From the NCBI RefSeq assembly GCF_000524195.1, contig NW_020170396.1, forward strand, positions 163,675 to 227,674: 64,000 nucleotides of DNA, read 5' to 3'. Source of the DNA: Echinococcus granulosus. Its lineage: Eukaryota > Platyhelminthes > Cestoda > Cyclophyllidea > Taeniidae. The position numbers and the translations under genes were made by a program. The notes beneath the pieces were generated by a model. The model made no database searches and was not told where the DNA came from. It was given only the letters and a program-made list of their open reading frames with translations. This document shows, one piece after another, positions 10,701-25,700 of the stretch (within the stretch, counting starts at the first letter, position 1; each line of letters opens with the position of its first letter).

Positions 10701-13700
10701 ACGATTAATGGCGTAGTAACCGGGTCCTTTCATGCTATATTGGGAATTTGTCCGTTGGCTGTGTCTCGTCCAACAACATGGAGCGCAAAACCCCATACAA
10801 ACTCCGTACTTAAAAAATATTTAGGAGGGTATAAGTTCACCTCTTACTTCATTTGACCACTTCATCATAAGTAGTCAGCTGCTGTACTTCTGCGCATTCA
10901 TTTTGTGTGCGTGAATTGACACCCAAAACGCCATTACTTGTCAAGGGCTCTCTTCAAATTTCTTTTTTGTCCTCTCTTAACAGCCATTCAAAAGTAGTCT
11001 CTACGATTTGTCTGGATACGCAGGCATCCCCCACAGTTCATCTCTCGGGATCGTGGTAAGTAAATTTGCGTTTTTACTGCTTATCATAAATTTGTTTTAA
11101 GTTAATATTAAATTATCTTCAAAAGCTACCCAAAAGATAGGCGATTACCAAAGTAGGTGGGCTAGAGTAAGTGATAGCTTGTTTACCTCTAGAAATAAGC
11201 TTGTCTCGTAGTGAAAGGGCTGTAGATTGTAATGCTTATTACTTCCACAAGTAGAGAATCTTAAGAGGCTCTCTGGAATTATTTTATTTCTACTTCAAAA
11301 CTGCTCAAGATTATTTTACTTGGATGTTAGTTTTGTTTAGATTCATCGAGTTCAACTGAAATCTAATTCCTTTGTTTTTAAGTGTGATATTTTAATTTTC
11401 CTTCGTCAACTTGCTTTGCCTTTTCCGAAATTTGTGCTTGAAGAATTCACAATCACACAGCACTGTTAAAGATTCAGGTCAAAATAATGGGAAGACGTAA
11501 TGGCCAGGCCACTTGTACACAAGCGATCTATCAGCAAAGGTCCTTCTGTGGCACTCGAGGTACCACTGCAGGATGCTTTGTAATATGCCTACAAGTGAAA
11601 AAGGGGAGAATTGGGGGGTTGGAAGAAAGCCATTTTCATGGGTGGCCTGAATAGATATTTATCCCACTTGCTTAAAAATCTAATTCTGATTTGTCGAAGC
11701 AGCTCGGATGGTGTTATAGTTAATTAAGGCAACTATCATTCCATTGTCTGCTTTTGACATCGTCTTTGTTGGTCTCAGTGGTATGTTTTTCGTGTCGCCT
11801 GTCGGAAATACACGATAAATTGGAACGAACTGTGCAATAGGAACGAAGATCACGTGACACTTATCTGATTCCAACGGGAAGACCTCCGAATTTGATGATT
11901 GTGGTGTGGCCCGTAGATGTCGATGTGATCGAATTAATGGGCTTGACGAGACTCTACAGGGAATGCATTTATAACACTCAGTTTCCACAGGAATACCTAT
12001 TTGGAGGTGAAGGTAATTCAACGAAGTACACAGTGTAATGTGGCCACTCGAAGCTAATGCTTAATTTCCCACTTTTTTATGCTATTCAGCAGCCTATTGA
12101 AGTTTTCCTCACATTCCTGCAATATCTAGTATACTTGGACCCTTAATTTCGACTCGTGGTTGTGCTTTTGTATCAATTTCGCAAGTTGCGATTTTGTTTG
12201 CTGCTTTTCGTTTGTTCATTTTTGCTGTCACTTTTCTGCTGGATGTGCGATAGAAATACTCGCAACAGATGCTTTTCCCCAAAAATTTTTCCGTAGTAAA
12301 CATCCAAATTCATTGGGCTTAAATTTCCCCGAATTTTCGTCCGAAGCGACCAACTTTCCTTTCAAGCAGTGTTGAAATTTGTTAAGTACATTCCATTGGG
12401 CCACCCTCTGAAGCTATTGTAGGGCATCATGGTGGAGAATAAACCACTGGAAGCTGAAAATAAAAAAACAATTAGAAAAATAAAACAATTAAGTGAACTG
12501 TTGTTTCTTGAATAGAACTGGCGCAATCACAATCAAAATCTCACTGAGACGAGGAGCCACGTGGAATAATGCTAACGTTGAAAGGCTAGGGAAAAGCTAT
12601 TCTGCCCAAAAATTTTTAAGATATTATCACTTAAACTCTCTCTACTCTACAAACTACATGACTTTTCTGAATTTCCGGTCAAGTTTTCCTATTCAGGTAT
12701 ATTTATGCTACAGGAAACAGTGCTTTATCCACAGTTTCTGGGCCTGGATTTATGAAAAATGCAGTGGGGGCTTATGTTTTGCAGATTTTTCGGTGGGGTA
12801 TTTGACTTTGAAGGCCTGTTTCGCCATTGAAAATTCACCAAAATCTCGTTTTTTGCCTTCCTTTTTACCATCCCGTGTTGACCCCAATTGGGAAAAGGTG
12901 TCCTCGTGGCACACTCAAATGCGATATGTGCATTTGCAAGCTAGCCCGCAGATTTCCTTCCCAATTTTGAATTCTAGTCGTTAGAACCATTGGTTCACCA
13001 TCAGGTCACCGAAAGACCTTTGCAACATTATTTTCTCTTAAGCGGGTCGAGTCGTTGCAACTATTAATTCACTAGCACATGGACGCTGCTGAACCACTGT
13101 CAGTGGCACTATTTTGCTTAAAATCGCAGTGCTTTTTACATCTTGTAGACATTTGGATTTGTTTATATATGAAATCAAGGTATGGAGACAGGCTTTGAGG
13201 CAATTTTCTGTTTATTTTGCTCTCGTTTTAATTTATGCAAAGCGAAATCTAGCCTCCTATGCGATTAGTTTAATTAATCTTGCCTACTTGGTAACATGCG
13301 TAAATTTAAGTCCAGCTTCTATCACAACTGGTTAATTTATGATCACGGCTAAAATCCTCAGCCATTCGCTTTGTTTATTTCCCAAGCTGTCCACTTTTCG
13401 TTGTTGGTATGTGAAAATAAACCTATTTCAGGAAAAATTGGAGGGTGCACTGGAAAAGGTAATTACAGAAGGGTATAAGAACTTCCAGAAGAAAATCAAA
13501 TTAAGATTTTAGAGAGTGGATTCTCTAGTCTTTTACATGAGGGAACTGAACATTGATACTTTTAAAGCTATTTTTAAATCAACATTCAGAATTTGTCTTA
13601 GTGACTCTAGCGAAGCTCTCCAGCAATGTATCTCGCTTTTGATGCATTTTTAAATGCTCGTGCGAGATGGCTTTTCCTCAGCGATGCCGTTGTTGAAAAT

Positions 13701-16700
13701 GGCCATGCCGTAGAACGACTTTCTTTCCAATTTTCACTAACAGTTTTTATGGCGGCAAAATCCATCTGGCTGGTTTTTTTGCCTTGCCGATTCCTATTAA
13801 ACAAATTTACATGTGTCAACAGTTCATGCAAATTCACTAACGCTTAACAGGTGACCACTGGTTTTTCCTACACACCTGCTTTCAGCTCATTTACATTGAT
13901 ATTAATTTAGCCTTTATTTATGTCTGGCTTGTTTATGTCAAAGGCTAGTCACCGTCAGGAACGGTAATATTTGCGGAGACGTGGTGTATTGCGCTGTCCA
14001 GTAGGGATGGGGGTTGCTGCCCCCTGACAGGTTGACAAGCCCTGCCCACCTTGTCCGCTTTTGAAGAAGAAAAGGAAGGTGTTAACCTTACAGAAATTAG
14101 AGTTGCATGGAGTTGAACTACTTTATCCACAAGTGTTGTTTTCACCTTGTGAACAATTCACAATTGAGCAATTGTGGCTGCGGTACGGCGCACACACACG
14201 AAGGAAGTGTGGTCTTGTAGGAATAAAATTATGCGTACCCTAAGAGAGAGTGGGGTGTGTAGTGAGTGAATCGTTTGGGGGTGTCTGATTTTACTTGTTT
14301 GCTTGCTTAAATGTTCAGTACCTTTAAAAGTCGCATTCCCATCACAAGCTCACCCCTCCTCATCCCAATTTAGTAATAGGATTGGCCGTCTTGAAGTGAA
14401 AATAGCTGCAAAGCATTTACTTTTACGCCATATAAATTTCTCACTACGGCTGGGCTTTCCACTATCGTACTATGCTTGATGTCTCCTGCAGATGCAAATT
14501 TACGTTCGCGAGTGCTGTCCCCGTTTTCAATTGACCCCATTCCTACACGCTGTCCTGTGGATGCTGCTGCCCCCTACCTTGATTAACAGTGTCAGCTGCT
14601 AGTGTCTAATAGGACAAGCTTATAATCTGCTACTGCATAGAGTTATCTCCGCAACATCACCTCTTTACATTTGTGGAAGCGAATTCCCAAGCTTGACTGA
14701 ATTTGCCTTGGTACCTCTATCGCAACCGACTGAGTTGACTCATAATGATATGCGCTGTTTACTCTCTCCAAGTGTGTTGGGAATGAAGAAGTAAAAGTTT
14801 GTTTACCAGTACTGTCAAGGTTATTCTTCGCTTTCTGATGTGTTTTAAGCGTTATGAACAAAAATGACAAATTTGTGACTTGTATTTCTTATAGTGGCAA
14901 CTGATTACAACAAAACGTGCGTCTTAAATAGATTGCTAAAGTTTTAACGAGGATGTAGGATCTCTGGTCTGAGAATAATTATTGTTTTATTTTTTGAGTA
15001 ATAGTTATATTAATCAGTTTGGGCATTGTGAATGCTGGTGTTGTCATTAGAACAGTAAGCATCTGGGGTGCGATAGCTGATTTTCTGATGTGACCATGGC
15101 ATCGAATGTGTTAAATAGGATAACAATTTCTCTCGTCACATAGGTACGACACACCACTTCAGGCGGGCGATATAATCAATCTGATCCCCAGTTCCATCGG
15201 GATCGAATCAACTACCACGTCCCCATTTTCCACGTGGAGCCTCTCCGATGACCCACTGCCGTCCGGTGTCACTACTCCTCCCCTTCTTGTCCTCCATCCC
15301 GAGATACTCATATCGGGCACCACGGTGGCTGCCTCAGCCAGAGGATGCGCTCGACGAGCGGTGCTGCAACACCTCTGGGATAGAGATGAGGCAGAGTCGA
15401 CTATAGTGAGATCTTCTGACTTTGATTCTACCACCTCGACGTCGTTATCTGAAGGCGGTATAATGCTCGTGGGCAGCTTGGTACACAGGATCTTCCAGCA
15501 GGTAATTTCTGTTTCTGTGTCAGGGTGGATGTTCAACTTGTTCTGGGAAGTGTGCGAGACGTGTTGATGGTCTGTTTCGTGTAAAATTAATTCTCACTAA
15601 AGTTTGGGACGTTCAAAGACCCGGATGGAATGGACATTTTGAGACTATTTGAAGGTCACTTTCAGAACGATTAGCTTTATTCCTGATGAGCCAGTAGAAA
15701 TTCCAGGCAGCGAGTGCGAGATGATACCTTTCATTTTATTGCGTCCACGATCACCTTTGCCTCCAATTACTGCTGACTGAAGAAGAGATAGAATAAGTGG
15801 TACCCTAATATGTTCAAGTACATTTGACCTCTGGAGGTTATTTTATGCCCGTTGACAATGTTTTCATGAGGCTTTCCTCTCTCGTACAGCATCATTGGTT
15901 TCGGTTTGTATCCCTGAAAATTTCATTGAGCTAATACTTGGTCGTAGATATGTAAAGTATAATGATGGGAAACTTTCGAAAATTCTTATGCTTAGGTTCG
16001 TAAAAAAGAAGGTTGGAGATAGACTGGCTATTTGTAATGTCCGAGCGTATCTTGTGACTACTTTTATCTGTCCGAAATTCGTCATCTTAAGTTGAAGTGT
16101 CTGTGAAACGTCCAAATATTATTATTTTTACTAATTTAGTGTACACATCATATCGTGGAGCAGTTACAAATGGTGTTATTTGTCTTTTCCGAAAACTACC
16201 AATACTGATCATAGGCTAGATCGTAATGGCTTAGGAGTGACAATAATTTTAGGCAGAGAAAGTGTTCGGCATCTAGAAGTCACTCAAAATCCACTATTGA
16301 CGAAGAGGTATGTTCTACACCGGCTGACTGGGTCGAAATACTGCTTTGTTGGGCCTGTACGAAACACTGGTACTTGCTTTCTGTCTGAATTCAGTTCCAG
16401 AATAAGGAGAGATATTGTTAACTTAAGAACGATATGAGCTGCACAAAGCCCCTGGCTCGTTTCAAAGCCCAGAGATCATTTAATGTTCGTCAACAACATT
16501 GATTCAGGAAGGATAGTCACGATATTTTCCTAAATGTCTGCAGGTAATTCCATGGGACAGGTCTTATTCCCTTTCTCTTGGTTTGGTAATCGTTTTTGAA
16601 ACCAAGCTTATTCTTATTTATGAATTGTTCAAAGCAAATCTTATCACTGCGGCGTGCATTAAATTCTTCACTCTCTTATGTTTCCGTAAAGGGGACAAAG

Positions 16701-19700
16701 CCAAAGGGGTTGTAGCTGGTTTCACTCGGGTCCTTCATGTAACGATTACCGCTTGCCAAGTTGGCTGATTTTACGAAAATGACAAGAAAATATCTGCATC
16801 TCATTAACAGCTTCCATTATGTATGGCACAGTAAAAGTTCTATCCCTTTTGTGGTCGTCATTCCCCGGGGGCAGTGCTGGTTGAAGGGATACCTTTATTT
16901 CAAGAATGATGGAAATTGATGTTTTCCCACTCAGGGAGTCTTTAGAAAGTTTTCCAAAGTGTTTAATGCTATACGCTTTCAGTCTCTTGCTTCCGCATTT
17001 GTCTATAAAACATGCGTTATGACAGTTTCCAAATTATGTTTCATGAAAACAAATTGACCGCAAGAAACTTTCGGAATGTTTCTGCGCTTTTAAGTTTGCG
17101 TATTTAACGAAGGATGTAGGAAAAGTAGTAGTGACTGTTTATGGCTAACTATTTCTGCTTGGCAAGCTGTCTTCTCTTGCGGTTTACTTTTCATGCTCGT
17201 AAGTCTTGAGTAAAAATAAACTGATAAACTTAGCGTAACTTGTACCATAAGGAAGGGAATGATTTGCTCTGTTATCTGCTGAGATTGTGAGCAGATGTGT
17301 GCGGCTAAAATGGCATCCAAATGTATTGTTGTTTTTGGTGATTCCTTGTGAAAGCATATTTTCCATTGAGTAAATGAACTCTTGAGCAAAATGGTTGTTG
17401 GTTAATTTTGTGAAAGCTTTTTCACTACAATAATTTCTCAATGCACGGCTACACGTACTCACCGGTGACGATTCCCAGTTGTGAGCAGCCCTGGTGCAAG
17501 ATGTTAATTTTTTTAAATTTTTTTGAGTAAGCACTCGATAAAGGCAACGTTGACTTAAGGGTAATATTTTGTTAAGAATGTAGTTAGAATGTCTGCCGCA
17601 TTTTACTGAGACCTCTGCTCTTTTTGATTTTGCTGTTCGTAGAATCACTAGAATGTCTTCTACTTTTCTGTTTTTATCAAATTTTTAAACTGTGGTGTAT
17701 TGCAAGCCTGTTTCAAATAATGGGCAGATAATTCACAGATTACATGCATTAAAATCATACACGGGCTTTTACAAGTTACAAGATGGTTTACCAAATTCGT
17801 ATGACTTTTATAGTCGAAGAGAAATAAGTTCAGAGAGCTTATTAAAGTGCTTTATTGGTTGAACTAGTCACCATTACCGTGGATTATTTTCTAACAAGAT
17901 ATAGGCCAGCCGGAAGTTCAACTTTCATACAACTCTTTCTTCTACAGATACAATCAACTTAGCTATAACCAGAGTCGTATTCGTTTCTGTCGCGATTCTA
18001 TTTTTTTCAATCGTCTGTTTGGTGCTAAGAAGAGGTGATAATAATCATTCGGCGAAGCACCATCAGGGAACTTGGAAAATTGGGGACGGCAGTAACTTCC
18101 TCCCATCCTACTCCGTTTTAAAGTGTAAGTCTTCTGACACGTCGATTTTACAGTGGCACGAGTTTCTGTAATAGTGGAGCTTTTTTTCTCATTCACTGAC
18201 TTACTAGTCCTGGCTGCTTCTGGAGGAGGACTTTTCCTTGTACAAGCTGGGTTTGTATCGGGTAGATATGTCTCGTGCGTAATTGTTTGGCCCTCAATTG
18301 AACAATCCCTTCAATTCAGTTGGCAAGCAGCCTAATAAAGCCGAAGTATTTTTTAGTACGTACCTGAAAAAAGTGTAAAAAAATACAAAGTTTATGTTTT
18401 TCGAAGTTAATTGCCATCTGCTTTTCCTACGTGGCATGCGGCACCCATTTATGGGCGGGAACAAATTGTCCCGTCGCCCACGTTAAACATGACAAAATGT
18501 TGTTTTTGCTACGTTCATTGTGAATTATTGTAATCTGCAGTGCGGAAAATCTTCTTTACTACCAGGAATTGACAACCTTTGAGTGATTCGTTTAAAATAT
18601 TTAAAGGAAGTATGTTCCTTTACCTGTTACCACACTTTCTTCAAATGGCGCGCTAAAGGAGTTAACGATACTCTTTTATTTTGCCTATGAAATCTAGTCA
18701 GACGCAGTTTGTGGCGCAGACTGCCTAGAATCACATCCACTAGGTTTAACCAATATTTGCTAATGTGAGGATGGGTTATGAAAAGAGGGAGGTAAAGAGC
18801 ACCCCAATGGACCAGTCGACTGGCACACTATCTATTTACCCATTGTAGAGCACTATCGTAAACAACCACATACACTTTACAAGCCCCTATAAGTTACGAG
18901 TCATTATTCCCGAATTGTAGCGCAACCCCACAAACCTCTTTAGTCTTCTAATAACTGTGCTATCTTTGAAATGTGCTTCGAGAAGTAGCGTTTACATTCT
19001 GTGGTGCTACTGTAGCTCCAGAGTTTCTCTTGTGTGGATGATAAATGACCAAAAATCAGTTAACAGCTTCATTTGGATGGTGTAAAAGAGCTGGAAAGCC
19101 AAGAGTGCAGGTTGTTTGGAACTGTTTATCACTTAACCCTCTGATTTTGACTTGAATTATGGTTGAGGAATCTCACAACTTGTTAGCTTTGGACCGCGAT
19201 CTCAACACTGCCCAAAAAAACTACCGGCATACCTCACTGTGTAGTTACTTTCGTGAACCCTGAGATATTTCGTTAGGAGAGACAATATGGTTGGCTATGA
19301 ACATCTTTATTGAGATGATATAGATTATGTGTGAACCAGTATTTGTTGTGACTTGTTTCGTCGATCTACAAGTTGAAATCTGTTCAACATATGGACGCTT
19401 TCAAGACATTTTATCTATCCTAATAAATCCGGAATTTCGTTGCCTTGTTGCCTACGAAATTATTGGCATGTCCCACTTCATCATCTTGAAGTGGTTACAG
19501 GGTGCAGGCAATGAGTGTAGACCGACATTCTGCCATCGTTGACCGCATCACCACGAATCTGGTCGGTGAATCACCTCCGCGCGGTAGTGGCACCAGGACT
19601 GGAGCTTTACAGTGCGACACTGGTGTACGTGCTTGTGACACCACATTCGTTAGTCCGTTTGCTCACTCTTACTGCCTACTCGTTATACCCGGAAGTGAAT

Positions 19701-22700
19701 CAATGTTTCGAGCCACTTTTAGGGTGGCTTTGGTTGAAAATCGTGAGAAAGATTTCTTTTTCAAAAATATGACTCGTTTTCACGGAGAAATTTATTTAAT
19801 AAATACTACTGCAAAGAGCAAACCTTTGACCATAAGCAAAATCCACATAAATGGGCTACGAGTGGCCATTGGTTAGTTGGTTGGAAAAAAATACATTTCT
19901 TGGGACGTGCTTTGGCAATTTTCAAAGTGTATCCTCGGTAGATGCTTCAGTTCTTACCTAACCACTGAATCGCTGATTATCTTACTTATTAAGCCCATTG
20001 TTTATTCTGGAAAATCGGATTGGTTGGTAAGTTCCATCATACTCCCTGGTAGCTGAACTGCATTGAGAGATTTATTTGAGAATTTCTTAAACCTAAAAGG
20101 TTTTCGTTGAAGTGTCTACCGTCATAACGCTTAACGTTGAATCTTATTAAAAAGGTGCTCGATGCCCCGCTGAATGCCACCCAATCCTTTGTCACTCGAA
20201 CTACATTGGGGATGGATTGGTTTGGGAAAATCTCTCTGCCGGTTAATGTTCATTTCGTGTCTCCTTGCATTTTCCAGCTTATAAATGAAATTTAACTACA
20301 TACCAGTGTGAAACTTCGGGAATCGTAGGATGTACCGACCATGTTCCTTATCCTTGATCTCGCTGTACTTGTCAGACGTTGAAGTTTCGAGTTGTTTGCG
20401 CTAATTATTTCACCTCGTCGATGCGTCAGAGGTCGTGTTCGAGTCATTACCCTTTTATGGTTTTTTAAGTAGTTTTTCACCAAAGACAACTCAACTCGTT
20501 ATATTAATGGTTGATTTTATGTTGCTATGTCATAGAGATGTGAATGTCAAACATGGTTTCTTGCTAAGCCTGGTAGCTGATACTATTTGGGGACCAAATT
20601 TATTTCAAGGCAATCCATCTTCTGATAAAACTTGAATAAAATTATTACATTTTATCTGTCATATTCTCATGACCGTGTTTAAATCTTTTCTTTTTTTGCT
20701 AAGAATTACCTCTTACTAGTCAAATACTTTTGTGTCATGCCGTAATGCTTCCGTACTACACACTTACTCTTCAACATTTTCTTCCATTAACACTGCTTTA
20801 AATTAATATTTTCCCTAAAAGGAAATACTGTGCGAATCCTGCGCCTAACATTCGGCTGCTCTGGTGACCTTTTCTATGCGTAATAAAAAGGACCGATGGC
20901 TTATTTCTGTGGAAAATTCGTCAGCCGAAGCCGTTTATGTTTCACCTTGGTAATGTTACCTTTTCCCACCTTTCAGGTTGTCAGGCAGCAAATGTCGGGG
21001 AATCCGTCAACACCTCAGGCAGCTCTCTTCCATGACCTTATCATACCGTCCACAATTCTCCAACTGTGGGTTCAATTTCCCTTTCTAATCCTTCCTGCCT
21101 CTCACTTCTAGGCACGCCATGGGTGATTCGGTTGAGAAGTTTTGTGAATCGCTGAATTTCTTCCTACCAAAGATTAACCAATGGGTAAAACAGCATTGCG
21201 TCGTTAACTCTGGGTATGTATAGTGAAAGATTTGTAGGCTAAAAATGATATCTCCAGTTTTCATCCCATTTATCTTGATAATGCCAAACAAAGGCACCGC
21301 AGGCTATAAAGCCCCTCACTTTATACCGAGATTCCCTCATATCAGTACCCCAATTGTCCAAGCTTTGATCTTTTCACGACAGAAAGAGACACTTTTTGAG
21401 GCAGAAAAATATGAAAACTGCGTCGTAATTGGTACACAGAGCTTAGAGGGTAGTAGCGAGGGGTGGATGCGTTGGAATCCATAATTTATGCTATAAAAAT
21501 AGAACTTGTATAAGTTCTGAATGACTGGTAGATTTCTTCATTCATAGGAATAAACGTCATTACAGTACGCTCTCATTTTTCACCTTTATTTAACACTTTG
21601 TCTCTGGAAACAAACATCTCAGACCTTATGTATGCCAGGAAAAGGTAATGATAATCATTTAGAGATATATTGTCCAGGGGATACAGATGGTGAGGAGAGG
21701 GGGCAGTGTCTCCTACCACATTACGAAAAATCCTTCCTGAAAGTGGCCATCTCATGAATCAGTCTTGAAGAGAAATGAAGTCTGAAAACCTGCGTTTTAT
21801 TGTCCTGTGAGATGATACAGGAAATAGTAGCTTCTTCCCGCTTGACTTTTCCTATTAGTTGGTATATCTCGGACGTAATTATTTGGCCTTCTACAAATGT
21901 ATAGATTGAAATGAAATGTGGTAATTGTGGTCTGTCATACCTCCACACACACCCATACAAAGCAAGCGTAGACTTGTGGGGATGTAGCATTGCTTGCCTA
22001 AGAAGTGTAAGGTATCTAGCTAGTGGGACGTTCGGAGATGTCCACTGATTTATACATGTCCATTCACTGGAACTTAAAATTCAAACAAGTCATTTCTACT
22101 CCTAAATCGCTCAATCGGTTGGCAAGCAGCCCGCAATGTGCGTGACACATTCTTTCAAGTTGTGAGGTGGTTCTTGAAGTTTATTTGACATTTGGCACCC
22201 GTTTATTGTTAGCTTCTACCACAACTTTCCATTTTCAACTGATGTAGGTCTAATCTGATCATTTCACCCACATTTGACCTCCTTTCAGTCATGTGATACG
22301 TTTATTGGAGAGTTACCTGCCAACAGGGACATGTCTACTTAAATAAATTATTCAGCGGTATAGCCCTTTATCAGCGTACTTTCAGTTTTTACTTTTCTGC
22401 GTTGGCTATTGCGCCAGGTTTTTAAGTGAATTTGGGGCAGCCACAAAACGGGGGAAGAATCACGCAGATCTCTCTCTCTCTCTCTCTCTGTTCACCAGTC
22501 ACGTATTCTGCAGGTAAATTGCAGTAAATAGGTTTTTCTGGAAAATAGGGTTCTAGGCTAGACGGTGTTTTGCACCAATAACAGTTTGAATGCCAATGTC
22601 TTTTTTTATGGAATCCTTTGTCTGTAAGCGAAAATGTGTAATACTGCACGCAAATTAACTCTTTTACTTTGCATGGACAGCTTATTTCTCCTTTTTCTTC

Positions 22701-25700
22701 ATTGCTATCCATCCGTATTATTGTCAAATTCTTACAATGTAGATGTACATTTTATTTCTAGACATCACCCGTTATTTGTATTTCCCTCTGTTAATTTCAC
22801 CTCATTAATCGCTGTGACACAAAATTCAAGATTTGGACGGTTTGCTAAAAAAGAAAGTTCACTTTTATAATATGAATTTATGTGTTTGCAACTAAATATT
22901 TTGGTGGGGTCAAAAAGTATTTTGAAGTTAATTGGCTAAATAAATTAACCTCAGGGTTTCTCAGCTACAAAATTTCTTTCTCTAAGTGTCGAACTGTTGG
23001 TCAACATCTTAAAAATGCCGAGATTTTAAGCAGTAAAAGAGCAGTGGTGCTAACCGATTTTTTATGGACGCGGCACATGAGCTCGTCCAATCCAGTGGCG
23101 TTTCAGTTCGCGGCGTCATAAAATATCAAACGGACAGTGTGGCGGGTTGTTTTGTACACCGCTTTTATTACTGATTAAGGAAAGTGTCTGTTAAGAGCCT
23201 ATGCACATGGACCTCGTTGACCTTCCACTTTGGATCTCTGCAAATTTGGATACCTTTTTCCTCAATGATGTCTTTCGTATTACGACTAGTCCTTGTTGAA
23301 GTAATAGCTAAGACCTCTATGGTTTTTTTGAGAGTGGATTAAAGCTGTCGGACATGTTTCTCAACTTTGCAACCGATTTTGTTCTCGAATCATCCCTGAA
23401 GACGCTATTAAGTAGCTCTATTGTAAACGCGGATAGTGATATAGAGGGTGAATCAAGAGAAGTTTGCAAAGCCTTGCTTAATTAGTTTGACGAGCTTTTT
23501 TCTCGGTGTTCGCTTTGGTGACAGTGATTAGCCCTGTGAAATTAGTTGTTGGACAGAAATGGGGGTTGCGTAATGACTTCTTTTCATGGCGAGAAGGCGA
23601 AGGTATCCAACGATTGGGATGCATTTCATAAGTTTTATGTTTTACTTCCTGGGTAAAAAACTTCATTTTTGAAAAGTACGGGATGTTCTACCGAAAGGTG
23701 GTTGATTTTCGAAAGCTAACACATTTCATGTGCCAATGGTCTCATCCAAAAGCACTTTTCCATAGGCAAAGCTGTCTTAGCTGCATTCTATTTTTACTCA
23801 TCCTTTCAATTTCATTGCCATTTTAATGTTATCCAATTACCTATCTGGAGTATTCTGATTTTTATAATGTGTGATGTTAATATAGTTAGTATTTTGAGGA
23901 TGTGTTACGATTCGTTTAGACTTCGCCATGCTCTATGACTGGAATTGAGATCAATGTGGTTGCCGAAGCTCAACGCGGTTTTAATAGCCCTTCCTTTGTG
24001 GGTTTCCACTGATTCAGCCATCCATGTTAGGTACTCTCCATTTATGACGGAATTGGCTGAATTGGTATTGTGGAATGGATTCATTTACTGATCTTGCTAC
24101 TGCATCGTCTGGGCTATCCCTAAAATCGTAGCATTGTGCGGGTTCGGAAGTGACTTAGTTGTAAAAGTGTGGAAGGGCTGGCTCAATTTCACCGCCATTG
24201 GAGGCTGAATGGGGGATACCGGGAAAGATCCACAAAGTCAAATGCACACTCAAAAGTGGTAGTTCTACTCCATAACTTCGCTTCTTTTTTTAGCACCTCA
24301 TGCGCCTGGTCCAGTGGCACCAACATGCCGGTGATAAAGGAAGTCTTTGATATTGAGGAGAATATTTGGTGCACCAAGTATGCAAACTGTTTTTTACCCT
24401 CTTTTTTTTACTACTGGTCTCTCACATACGCACGAACAAGATCATCAAATATGTACTTGTAACAAGAAATTAGAATGAGACGGTCTGGTATTTTCAGTGA
24501 AACTAGTTGTGAAAGTTTTACAGCTTGCAAGGTGGGGTTTAACATCCCAAACGCGTAATGGTCAGACCTCTGTTTGCGGTTTGAATGGAGTAGTGTCATT
24601 TGCGTTAGAGAGATGGTTCTCTCATTTAAATAAAGTCAACCTTTTTCTTCTCATTGACCAGCTTCTGTGTCTACTTAATCATAACTTTTTTCGTGTTGAA
24701 TTTGATTGTTTGTAGTAGCCGTCAGCCCGATTCAGGTTACGGAGTACGACCATCGTCGGCGGTCCTTTTGGTGAAATATCTGTCTTTCAATGTGTTTTTG
24801 GATCTCTATCGAATTATTCCAAGATCTTAGAGACGACCATTTTCTCATTTGACAATCGCTCCTTTAAATCATTCATTCAGGTCTCTCAAAATGCCTTTAA
24901 ATTCTAAGACACTCGAAATGGTTTGACGTGGTACAAGTTTTTTCATCATCCATATATTTACTCTGACACTTTTTGACTTGTAAACAGTCAACGAAATCAA
25001 AGTTTCTCTTTTCAGCCATGCCATCTGAATGGAGGTGAAAACGTTAGAGACTGAAGAGACATCGAGTGTTGTAGAGCACCGGAATTTTATACTTGGCGAA
25101 TAATACCGCAATTGAAAATCGTCTTTTTTCTCCTACCCTGCAGACTTGGTGTCAAGGGGAAGATTGATATGACCGTTGTTTGCTCAACCAACTCACAAGC
25201 GCCGCCCTTTCTCGTTCCTTTGGAGTTGAAAACAGGGAAGCCATCCTTCTCCTTTGAGCACCAAGGCCAGGTTAAATTCTCTCTTTACGAAACCCCATTT
25301 AACATTGCAACTTTTTTCATACCTTTATCACGAAGCCGTGTCTTTTCTAACCTCCGTGTAGGTCCTCCTCTACCTTCTCATGCTCGCCGACCGCCATGCC
25401 GATCGCATCGTCAATGTCGCCAACTACGGTTGGCTTGTCTACCTTCGTCACATGGACCAATCTGATCTTTCGGGACTGGTCAAACCACAGGCAAACAGTT
25501 TTCGAGGCCTACTTCAGACTCGAAATTATCTTGCAGCGTCGTTGAGACACCTCACATCACGGGAAGGGTTGATGGTGGAGGGAGAGGAGACAAAGCTTTG
25601 GGAGCTGCCACTTCCACCCCCTCTTGACAGGGAACGTCTCTGTTCGTGGTGTCCATACTTTTTCACGTGTGGGCTGCTTCGTGGACAGAGGTGTGTTTAT

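Larger units (their letters stand above)
21214..24293 (+). other. DNA2 intron 11
   Basis: A 3.1-kb intron with repeat family A copy 4 and the TC microsatellite. The rest is AT-rich and unrecognised. Phase 2 carries over correctly (gg + C gives Gly). Confidence 0.6.

Noticed and set aside
12493..12984. 163-codon uninterrupted open frame in DNA2 intron 6
   Set aside because: No recognisable domain, no splice context and biased composition typical of AT-rich non-coding sequence. An open frame of this length is not very unlikely by chance in a window this size read on both strands.
15680..15705. CTGATGAG...GAAA string resembling a hammerhead ribozyme core
   Set aside because: The intervening bases cannot form stem II and no flanking stems pair. 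The similar string at 34841 is inside a DNA2 coding exon. Flatworm hammerheads exist, but none is supported here.
24869..25111. - strand open frame of 80 codons next to the nuclease exon
   Set aside because: It lies in an intron, has no homology and no splice context; the + strand splice joins explain the region.
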